From Chromobacterium amazonense (lineage in GTDB: Bacteria; Pseudomonadota; Gammaproteobacteria; Burkholderiales; Chromobacteriaceae): a stretch of 64,000 bases of DNA. Made by a program: the position numbers and the translations under genes. Of this stretch, positions 57,926 through 64,000 are shown piece after piece. Numbering within the stretch: the stretch's first letter is position 1; each line of letters opens with the position of its first letter. The notes beneath the pieces are model-generated. The model saw nothing but the letters and a program-made list of their open reading frames with translations, was not told the origin of the DNA and made no database searches. The stretch is from assembly GCF_001855565.1 (NCBI RefSeq), contig NZ_MKCR01000028.1:1-64000 (forward strand). The letters are read 5' to 3'.

Positions 57926-58942
57926 ATGCCAGCCAGACAGCATCTGCCGGAACTGGTGTGTCCGGCGGGCAGCCTGCCCGCGCTCAAGGCCGCCGTCGAC
58001 AACGGCGCCGACACCGTGTATTTCGGCCTGAAGAACGATACCAACGCCCGCAATTTCGCCGGGCTCAACTTCGACGAGCACACCGCCCGCATCGGCATCC
58101 GCTACGCGCGAGACCGCGGCCGCAAAACCCTGCTGGCCATCAACACCTACGCCCAGGGCGGCGACATCGCCCGCTGGCAGCGCGCGGTGGACCAGGCCGC
58201 CGACCTGGGCGTGGACGCCGTGATCCTGGCCGACCTGGGCCTCTTGGCCTACGCCCGCCGCCGCCATCCGGATCTGCGGCTGCACCTTTCGGTGCAAGGC
58301 TCCGCCACCAATCGCGAGGCGCTGCGGCTGGCGCATGAGCTGTTCGGCATCCAGCGCGCCGTGCTGCCGCGCGTTCTGACCCTGGAGCAAGTGCGGCAGG
58401 TGATCGAACACAGCCCGGTGGAGATAGAAGTCTTCGGCTTCGGCAGCCTGTGCGTGATGGTGGAAGGCCGTTGCCTGCTGTCCAGCTACGCCACCGGCGA
58501 ATCGCCGAACAGCCATGGCGTGTGTTCGCCGGCCAAATTCGTGCAATGGCAGCAGGGACCGAACCACCTCGATGCCCGGCTGGGCGGAATCCTGATCGAC
58601 CGCTACGCCAAGGATCAGCCCGCGGGCTACCCCACGCTGTGCAAGGGCCGCTTTGAAGTGAACGACGACACCTACTATGCGCTGGAGGAGCCGACCAGCC
58701 TGAACGTGCTGCCGATGCTGCCGCAATTGCTGGAGATAGGCGTGGCCGCCATCAAGGTGGAAGGCCGCCAGCGCAGCCCAGCCTATGTCGCCCAAGTGAC
58801 GCGAGTGCTGCGCCAGGCGCTGGACGCCGCAGGCCGGGAACGGCAGCGCTTCATGGTGCAGGCGGCCTGGCAGCAGGCGCTGAACAAGGTGGCGGAAGGC
58901 TGCCAGCAAACGCTGGGCGCCTATAGCCGCCCGTGGAAATAA
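57926..58942 (+). CDS. ubiU: UbiU, O2-independent ubiquinone hydroxylation (peptidase U32 family)
   Basis: A 338-residue U32-family protein that, with UbiV, forms an iron-sulfur complex for anaerobic ubiquinone hydroxylation. It begins LPELVCPAGSLPALKAAVDN and has GADTVYFGLKNDTNARNF. The cluster cysteines lie in FGFGSLCVMVEGRCLLSSYA, HGVCSPAKF and PTLCKGRFEVNDDTYY (four cysteines, as in UbiU). EPTSLNVLPMLPQLLEIGVA and AAIKVEGRQRSPAYVAQVT are the U32 C-terminal signature. It is first in the ubiUVT operon, and a weak Fnr-type site lies upstream. Confidence 0.93.
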   Translation: MPARQHLPELVCPAGSLPALKAAVDNGADTVYFGLKNDTNARNFAGLNFDEHTARIGIRYARDRGRKTLLAINTYAQGGDIARWQRAVDQAADLGVDAVILADLGLLAYARRRHPDLRLHLSVQGSATNREALRLAHELFGIQRAVLPRVLTLEQVRQVIEHSPVEIEVFGFGSLCVMVEGRCLLSSYATGESPNSHGVCSPAKFVQWQQGPNHLDARLGGILIDRYAKDQPAGYPTLCKGRFEVNDDTYYALEEPTSLNVLPMLPQLLEIGVAAIKVEGRQRSPAYVAQVTRVLRQALDAAGRERQRFMVQAAWQQALNKVAEGCQQTLGAYSRPWK

Positions 58943-58958
58943 GCGCGAGGAGTCCCGC

Positions 58959-59891
58959 ATGAACGCCATCCCATTGAAGCTATCGCTCGGCCCGGTGTTG
59001 TTTTTCTGGAGCCGCGACGACATCCTGCGTTTCTACGCCGAAGCGGCCTCCTGGCCGCTCGACACCATCTATCTGGGCGAAGTGGTCTGCGGCCGCCGCC
59101 AGCAGATGCGCGGCCAAGACTGGATCGCGCTGGCCGCCGACCTCGCCGCCACCGGCCGCGAAGTGGTGCTCAGCTGCCAGGCCCTGATCGAGAGCGAATC
59201 CGATATCAAGCGCGTGCGAAAACTGGTGGAGAACGGCGAGCTGGCGATCGAAGCCAACGACCTGGGCGCGGCCAGCCTGGCACGCGAAAAAGGCCTGCCC
59301 TTCGTCGCCGGCCCGCATCTCAACATTTACAACGCCGACACGCTGGCTGTGATGGAAATGCTGGGCGCCTACCGCTGGCTGCCGCCGGTCGAGATGAGCC
59401 GCGACACGCTGGCCAGCGTGCTGGCGGAAGCGCATCGTCAGCAACTCAGCATGGAGACCGAGGTTTTCGCCTGGGGCCGCCTGCCGCTGGCGCTGTCGTC
59501 GCGCTGCTTCACCGCCCGCCACTACAACCTGAACAAGGACGATTGCCAGTTCCGCTGCCTGGAGCATCCAGACGGCTTGACGCTGAGCACGCGCGACCGT
59601 CAGGGCTTCCTCGCCATCAACGGCACCCAGACCCTGTCCGACGGCTGCCTGGCCTTGCTGCCGCACTTGCAGGACATGCACGACATCGGCGTGCGGCGCG
59701 TCCGCATCAGCCCGCAATCGCAAGGCACCGACGCGGTGGTGCGGGCCTTCGCCCAGCTGCTGCGGCAGCCGGAGCCCATCGACACCGTTTTGCCGGCGCT
59801 AGCCCGTCAAGCTCCCGGCGAACTGGTGGACGGCTATTGGTGCGGCCAAGCCGGCATACGGCCATTGGAGAAACTACATGCGCATTCCTGA
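58959..59891 (+). CDS. ubiV: UbiV, O2-independent ubiquinone hydroxylation (peptidase U32 family)
   Basis: A 310-residue U32-family partner of UbiU with its own 4Fe-4S cluster. It shows LGPVLFFWSRDDILRFYAEA, DTIYLGEVVCGRRQQMRG, and GPHLNIYNADTLAVMEMLGA. Cysteines in SSRCFTARHYNLNKDDCQFR, then CLEHPDG, correspond to the UbiV cluster site. The final codons overlap the start of ubiT (59878) by 14 bases, so translation is coupled. In E. coli the equivalent genes (yhbU, yhbV and yhbT) are needed for ubiquinone without oxygen. Confidence 0.92.
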   Translation: MNAIPLKLSLGPVLFFWSRDDILRFYAEAASWPLDTIYLGEVVCGRRQQMRGQDWIALAADLAATGREVVLSCQALIESESDIKRVRKLVENGELAIEANDLGAASLAREKGLPFVAGPHLNIYNADTLAVMEMLGAYRWLPPVEMSRDTLASVLAEAHRQQLSMETEVFAWGRLPLALSSRCFTARHYNLNKDDCQFRCLEHPDGLTLSTRDRQGFLAINGTQTLSDGCLALLPHLQDMHDIGVRRVRISPQSQGTDAVVRAFAQLLRQPEPIDTVLPALARQAPGELVDGYWCGQAGIRPLEKLHAHS

Positions 59892-60306
59892 ACTGACGCT
59901 GCCTTCCGCCGTAGGCGGCCTGCTGTCTCGGCTGCCGGCCACGCCGCCCAGCCAGTTATTGGCTGCCACGCTTAACCAGTTGGCCAAGCGCGGCGTGCTG
60001 CCCGTCGACATGGCGCTGCTGGCCGGCAAGCGCTTCGAGATTCGGCTGGAAGACGCCGGACTCGCCCTGACCCTCGCCGCCTCCGATAGCCGGTTCTCCG
60101 CCGCCAACGGCCCAGCGGACCTGATACTGGCGGCAAACTGCGCCGACTTCGCCCGCATGCTGCTGCGCGAGGAAGACCCGGATACGCTGTTTTTCAACCG
60201 CAAACTGCGCATTGAGGGCGATACCGAGCTGGGCCTGATCGTCAAGAATCTGCTGGACAGCATAGATTGGAGCGAAACGCCGCTGTCGCGTCTGATGTCG
60301 GCTTGA
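59878..60306 (+). CDS. ubiT: UbiT, SCP2-domain ubiquinone accessory protein
   Basis: A 142-residue SCP2-like lipid-binding protein of the O2-independent ubiquinone pathway. The hydrophobic-pocket domain has LAKRGVLPVDMALLAGKRFE, LILAANCADFARMLLREEDP, DTLFFNRKLRIEGDTELGLI and VKNLLDSIDW, the UbiT/UbiJ pattern. It overlaps ubiV by 14 bases. The ordered set U-V-T indicates that the organism can make ubiquinone anaerobically, consistent with denitrification or other anaerobic respiration. Confidence 0.92.
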   Translation: MRIPELTLPSAVGGLLSRLPATPPSQLLAATLNQLAKRGVLPVDMALLAGKRFEIRLEDAGLALTLAASDSRFSAANGPADLILAANCADFARMLLREEDPDTLFFNRKLRIEGDTELGLIVKNLLDSIDWSETPLSRLMSA

Positions 60307-60385
60307 CGCACTGCGTCGCATAGCGGCTTGCTCCGCTCTTCGCCATGGGCTAGCAAGAAGCTAGACCTGCCGAAGATGGGGCATC

Positions 60386-61144
60386 ATGAAATACTGGCCA
60401 TACAGGGAACGGCGAGTTTGGATCGAGCTGGCCTGGATTGCCGCGTTCAATCTGGCGTGCTTTTTGCTGTTCGTTTATTTCGAACTCTTCGACAAGCTGG
60501 ATGATTGGTTCCACAGCCATCCCGACACCCCGCTGGATGAAGTGATGCTGGTCGGCTTCTCGCTGGCGGTGTCGATGACGGTCTTCGCCATCCGCCGCCT
60601 GCGGGAAGCGCGAGGCCTGCTCAAGGTGCTGCGGCGGCAGGCCGAGCGCGACGACATCACCAATCTGGCCAACCGCCGCCGCGCCAACCAGATGTTGCAG
60701 CGCGAAACCGAACGCAGCTTCCGCTCCAACCGTCCCTTCTCCGTCCTATTGATCGACATCGATCACTTCAAGTGCATCAATGACAGCCATGGCCACCAGA
60801 TTGGCGACGCCGTGCTGCATACCTTTGCCAAAGTCCTGCAGACGCGGGCCCGTCAACTCGACACGGTGGCGCGCTGGGGCGGGGAGGAGTTCATCGTCGT
60901 CTGCCCGGAAACCGGACAACTTGGCGCGCTGCAACTGGCGGCCGACATCGGCCGGCTGCTGCAGGAAACCGATTTCGCGCCGGTATCCGCCGTCACCGCC
61001 AGCATAGGCGTCGCCACGCTGCAGGAAGACGACACCCCGGACAGCCTGATCCATCGCGCCGACATGCGGCTGTATGCCGCCAAACAGGCCGGCCGCAATC
61101 GAGTCGTGGGAGAATTTGGAACTGATGAACCCTTGAGCGCATGA
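60386..61144 (+). CDS. Membrane-anchored GGDEF diguanylate cyclase
   Basis: A 252-residue protein with two N-terminal hydrophobic helices (LAWIAAFNLACFLLFVYFEL and VMLVGFSLAVSMTVFAIRR) with a short loop between, then a GGDEF domain from about 80. It shows DDITNLANRRRANQM, IDIDHFKCINDSHGHQIG and the active-site ARWGGEEFIVVCPE (GGEEF near 167). RADMRLYAAKQAGRNRV is the GGDEF C-terminal motif. It should synthesise cyclic di-GMP. The stop codon lies in the terminator that MITE copy 2 interrupts. Confidence 0.9.
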   Translation: MKYWPYRERRVWIELAWIAAFNLACFLLFVYFELFDKLDDWFHSHPDTPLDEVMLVGFSLAVSMTVFAIRRLREARGLLKVLRRQAERDDITNLANRRRANQMLQRETERSFRSNRPFSVLLIDIDHFKCINDSHGHQIGDAVLHTFAKVLQTRARQLDTVARWGGEEFIVVCPETGQLGALQLAADIGRLLQETDFAPVSAVTASIGVATLQEDDTPDSLIHRADMRLYAAKQAGRNRVVGEFGTDEPLSA

Positions 61145-61151
61145 AAAAAGC

Positions 61152-61297
61152 CGGCAATGCCGGTAATGCCGTTCACTTAAGAGAAAAGCACCGTCTCCAT
61201 GCATGGGAAACGGTGCTTTTTTTGTGGATTCCTGTGCTCTCAAGGCCAGAAAAGTCGCCCGAAAATCCTTAAGTGAACGGCATTACGGCAATACCGG
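61152..61297. mobile_element. MITE-like element copy 2 with flanking 12-bp duplications
   Basis: The element is 61164-61285 (122 bp). The terminal inverted repeats TAATGCCGTTCACTTAAG and CTTAAGTGAACGGCATTA are perfect over 18 bp. The flanks CGGCAATGCCGG (61152-61163) and CGGCAATACCGG (61286-61297) are direct repeats with one mismatch and differ from those of copy 1, so they look like a 12-bp target duplication. The outer arms, AAAAAAGCC on the left and GGCCTTTT on the right, reconstitute a terminator for the GGDEF gene. The interior matches copy 1 with about one difference. Confidence 0.75.
61184..61223 (+). terminator. Intrinsic terminator inside MITE copy 2
   Basis: AAAAGCACCGT and ACGGTGCTTTT pair as an 11-bp stem with a 15-base loop, followed by further T residues to 61223. 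The same hairpin is in copy 1 near 40256-40295. Confidence 0.85.
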
Positions 61298-61323
61298 CCT
61301 TTTCCATGGCAAGACGCCATCAA

Positions 61324-62295
61324 TCAGACAATGCCTATGCTTTGCTGCACGGCGCTGCGCTTGGCGCTCAGGTCCAATCCCGGCAGGTCGGCCATGATGT
61401 CCGGATGATCCGCCAGCTTCTCCACCACGAAATCGACGAATACGCGGGTGCGCGGCGCGATATGGTCGCGATGCGGGAAGCAGATGTAGATCGAGCGCTC
61501 CAGCGACACCATGTCGGTCAGCACCGGCTCCAGTTCGCCGCTGCGGATCATATGCACCACCTCGTGGCCCGGCAACTGCGCCACTCCCATGCCCAGCCTG
61601 GCCAGCTCGGCTACCGCCTCCATGTCGTTCAGGGTATAGGTGCCGTTCACCTCAACCGGGATGCGCTCGCCCTTGCGGTCGAACTCCCATTTGAACAAAC
61701 GGCCGGACGTCGGGAACTGGAAGTTGATGCAGTCATGATTGCCCAACTCCTCCGGAGTGGCCGGCCGGCCATAGCGATCCCAATAGGCCGGCGACGCCAC
61801 CACATACAGGGGCATCTGCGACAGGTTGCGCGCCACCATCCGGCTGTCCGGCATCATGCCGGTGCGCACGCCCACATCGTAGCCATCCTCGATCAGATCG
61901 CTGAAGTGGTCGTCGAGACCGAAGAAAACCCGAACCTTGGGGTAGCGCTCGCAAAACTCGCCCATGATGGGCAGAATGAAGCGTCGGCCAAAGGAGTTAG
62001 GCATGCTGACCCGCAGATGCCCCGCCGGCTCATCGCGGCTCGCCTTCAGTTGGTTGATGGCAGAATCCAGATTATTGACCGGACCACGACACTGCGCATA
62101 AAAGCGGCGGCCATCCTCGGTCAGCGTCAACTGGCGCGTGGTGCGGTTGAACAGGCGGACTTCCAGCTCCTGTTCCAGTCTGGCGATACTCTGGCTGATG
62201 GCAGCCGGCGACACGCCGAGCTTGCGGGCCGCATCCGAAAAACTGCCGTTTTCAGCAGTGGTCATGAAGACCATTAGAGCTTTTAAGGTATCCAT
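61324..62295 (-). CDS. LysR-family transcriptional regulator
   Basis: A 323-residue LTTR. The N-terminal winged helix-turn-helix holds MDTLKALMVFMTTAENGSFS, then DAARKLGVSPAAISQSIARL and FNRTTRQLTLTEDGRRFYAQ. The effector domain shows GHLRVSMPNSFGRRFILPIM near 90-110 and DGYDVGVRTGMMPDS. This subgroup (CrgA-like) often controls a divergent gene, but no gene lies directly upstream here; cviR is more than 670 bases away. The target and effector are unknown. It ends close to MITE copy 2. Confidence 0.92.
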   Translation of the reverse strand: MDTLKALMVFMTTAENGSFSDAARKLGVSPAAISQSIARLEQELEVRLFNRTTRQLTLTEDGRRFYAQCRGPVNNLDSAINQLKASRDEPAGHLRVSMPNSFGRRFILPIMGEFCERYPKVRVFFGLDDHFSDLIEDGYDVGVRTGMMPDSRMVARNLSQMPLYVVASPAYWDRYGRPATPEELGNHDCINFQFPTSGRLFKWEFDRKGERIPVEVNGTYTLNDMEAVAELARLGMGVAQLPGHEVVHMIRSGELEPVLTDMVSLERSIYICFPHRDHIAPRTRVFVDFVVEKLADHPDIMADLPGLDLSAKRSAVQQSIGIV

Positions 62296-62968
62296 AGGCG
62301 AGGCGATTCCTGAACTGGCATGTTGCGCACGGGTCTTGAACCACTAGGACCATGTAGCGAACACCGCCGTTCACGGGATTGAATGTAAATGCTTAAAAAA
62401 GATTACACCACTCCCGCATGATATTGAAGATTCTTCTAAAAATTGGTCATCACGGCACCAGCCTCTTCACTACAGAACCCACACTTCCCCAACTGCCTGC
62501 CAGCCCTTATCGCCAAGGCGGCGAGGCCAGTCATGTTTATTTTTTATGCGAAGCAATTATGCGCTTTTAAGCGTTTGCTTGCCAGAATTTATTAGCTTTT
62601 GCTTACAACTTATGCCCTTGTTCTGAGGCGCGGATGCGACAAACCATGTCAGATTTCCAATCAAGCGCATGGGAAGGCCTTTCAGCGCCCACAATAGTTC
62701 CACATGGCATAAATCGCCATATGAAAAATAGAAAATGTCAAGAATTTATCGGCAAGAAAGCAGTTACATATTGTAAAGGTCTTGCCAATGACAAACAAAG
62801 CCGTGATTTATCAGTATTTTTCCGAGGATCAGCAGAAGGACAAATTTGGTATACTGACGGACGGAAAAACAACAATCCACATGGTTTTTGCGCCAAGGTT
62901 CTTACATGCAGAAAGCATGTAGGCTACTATTTACCGCGCGCCCACACAAAATCAAGGAAGACCCGTTC
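62296..62968. other. Long AT-rich intergenic region before cviR
   Basis: About 670 bases without a convincing gene. It is clearly richer in A and T than the coding DNA on either side. A frame at 62634-63017 exists but has poor codon bias and runs into cviR, so I do not accept it. I see no good lux-box palindrome. The region presumably contains the cviR and LysR promoters and could hold a small RNA, but no T-tailed hairpin stands out. Confidence 0.4.
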
Positions 62969-63766
62969 ATGGCGATCTCGAAAACCATCAATGCAAGACC
63001 CCTTCCTGCCGGCCTGACCACTTCGCAGCAGTGGACGCTGTTGGAATGGATCCACATGGCGGGACACATCGAGACCGAAAGCGAACTGAAGGCATTTCTC
63101 GACTCCATTCTCGCACAGGCGCCTTCCGACAAGCTTATTTTGGTTCTGGGCCGGCTGAACAACCAGAATCAAATCCAGCGCATGGAAAAAATTCTGAATG
63201 TCAGCTACCCCTCAAGCTGGCTGGAGCAATATGCGCAAGAGAATTTTGCGCAGCACGACCCCATCATGCGCATCCATCTTGGCCAGGGCCCCGTCAGTTG
63301 GGAAGAACGTTTCAGCCGCGCCAAGGGCGTCGATGAAAAACGGTTTGTCGCAGAGGCCACGCTTAACGGCATGGGCAATGGCGTTACCTTCAGCGCGGCC
63401 TCCGAGCGAAACAACGTGGGCAGCATCCTATCGATTGGCGGACGCGAACCGGCGCGGAATGCTGCCCTCGTGGCCATGCTCAATTGCCTGACGCCCCATC
63501 TGCATCAAGCGGCGGTACGCATCGCGAACCTGCCGCCGGCCTCCCCCAGCAGCATGCCGCTTTCACAGCGCGAATATGACATCTTCCACTGGATGAGCCG
63601 CGGCAAAACCAACTGGGAAATCGCCACCATCCTAGACATCAGCGAACGCACCGTGAAATTCCACGTCGCCAACGTGATTCGCAAGCTCAATGCGAATAAT
63701 CGTACTCATGCCATAGTTCTTGGCATGCATCTGACACTGTCACCCCGGGACATAGTGAGCGAATAA
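62969..63766 (+). CDS. cviR: CviR-type LuxR-family quorum-sensing regulator
   Basis: A 265-residue acyl-homoserine-lactone receptor and transcription factor. The N-terminal ligand domain has QQWTLLEWIHMAGHIETESE, YPSSWLEQYAQENFAQHDPI with the conserved Trp/Tyr/Asp pocket residues, and GVTFSAASERNNVGSILSIG. The C-terminal LuxR helix-turn-helix reads SQREYDIFHWMSRGKTNWEI followed by ATILDISERTVKFHVANVI. The sequence matches CviR of Chromobacterium violaceum closely. ATG 62969 has AAGGAAG eight bases upstream. The gene overlaps the convergent cviI by 80 bases. It is expected to activate violacein and exoenzyme genes. Confidence 0.93.
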   Translation: MAISKTINARPLPAGLTTSQQWTLLEWIHMAGHIETESELKAFLDSILAQAPSDKLILVLGRLNNQNQIQRMEKILNVSYPSSWLEQYAQENFAQHDPIMRIHLGQGPVSWEERFSRAKGVDEKRFVAEATLNGMGNGVTFSAASERNNVGSILSIGGREPARNAALVAMLNCLTPHLHQAAVRIANLPPASPSSMPLSQREYDIFHWMSRGKTNWEIATILDISERTVKFHVANVIRKLNANNRTHAIVLGMHLTLSPRDIVSE

Positions 63767-64000
63767 GCTCGGGCCGCGCCTGCCGCCAATCCAGAAGGCC
63801 GGCCATCGACATCACTCCGCCATCCAAAGGTCTCGGCACTCCCACAGGAACAATGGGAAAGCCGAACATCACCAGCCGCCGATAGAACACCGGCTCCACC
63901 ACGAAATACATCCAGCGCACGCCATGGATCTGCGACCACAACCAGGCGCCCAGATAGAGCATGCGGGCCGCCATCACCGACTCCCTGCCACTCAATGCAT
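63687..64000 (-). CDS. cviI: CviI-type acyl-homoserine-lactone synthase, 3' end
   Basis: The C-terminal part of an autoinducer synthase; the start lies beyond the window. The visible frame reads MSGRESVMAARMLYLGAWLW, then GVRWMYFVVEPVFYRRLVMF and GFPIVPVGVPRPLDGGVMSM, corresponding to the LuxI-family substrate-binding half. It makes an N-acyl-homoserine lactone from SAM and acyl-ACP, which CviR detects. The stop at 63687-63689 lies within the cviR coding region. No truncation signal is seen apart from the window edge. Confidence 0.9.
   Translation of the reverse strand, partial: ALSGRESVMAARMLYLGAWLWSQIHGVRWMYFVVEPVFYRRLVMFGFPIVPVGVPRPLDGGVMSMAGLLDWRQARPELIRSLCPGVTVSDACQELWHEYDYSH

Noticed and set aside
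60746-61243. Frames at 40076-40315 and 60746-61243 with the same N-terminal peptide.
   Set aside because: The shared start (MRAQESTKKAPFPMH) comes from the duplicated MITE unit, not from related genes.
62634-63017. A 127-residue frame before cviR.
   Set aside because: Poor codon bias, overlap with cviR, and no recognisable domain.

Overview
This window comes from a high-GC betaproteobacterial chromosome, almost certainly a Chromobacterium species (Neisseriales). The clearest marker is the right edge. It holds a full-length CviR-type quorum-sensing regulator that overlaps convergently with the 3' end of a CviI-type acyl-homoserine-lactone synthase, the arrangement known from Chromobacterium violaceum. 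The order ispE - tRNA-Gln - prs - rplY - pth - ychF is also typical of this group.

Layout. 1-3130: a frameshifted alpha/beta-hydrolase remnant, then three IS3-family elements nested or abutted, each damaged. 3249-9187: gltB-gltD (glutamate synthase) on the minus strand. 9459-19590: housekeeping and accessory genes (phospholipase D-type synthase, Orn/Lys/Arg decarboxylase, PAS-GGDEF protein, LysE exporter, ferredoxin-NADP reductase, isoaspartyl peptidase, nitronate monooxygenase, Cys/Met PLP enzyme). 19823-24244: acyl-CoA synthetase, a cystine-type ABC permease and binding protein without an ATPase, and a lone Wzz-like protein. 24424-30979: minus-strand cluster TPR lipoprotein - lolB - ispE - tRNA-Gln - prs - rplY - pth - ychF. 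31074-35740: mutM-acyltransferase, apaH, rep. 36003-39985: diheme cytochrome c, tRNA-Arg, ADP-ribose pyrophosphatase, MsbA-type ABC transporter and a small conserved protein. 40224-41535: a 122-bp MITE-like element interrupted by an IS5-family insertion. 41575-53332: a Nudix gene, then recC-recB, polyphosphate:AMP phosphotransferase, a binding protein and recD. 53591-60306: a SirB2 protein, a five-gene minor-pilin operon, and ubiU-ubiV-ubiT for oxygen-independent ubiquinone synthesis. 60386-64000: GGDEF protein, a second MITE copy, a LysR regulator, cviR and the cviI 3' end.

The most unusual signal is the pair of 122-bp MITE-like elements (40236-41523 including the IS, and 61164-61285). They share 18-bp terminal inverted repeats. 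Each is flanked by its own 12-bp direct repeat. Each sits inside what reads as the terminator hairpin of a neighbouring gene, and each carries its own intrinsic terminator. Other points of note are a minor-pilin operon whose PilX-position protein carries a long beta-solenoid-like region, a recCB...recD locus with a polyphosphate kinase inside it, a perfect Fnr/Anr box placed for a class II promoter before the SirB2 gene, a weaker one before ubiUVT, and a large palindrome just before the fpr start codon.

All calls come from reading the sequence and translations. No database search was possible.
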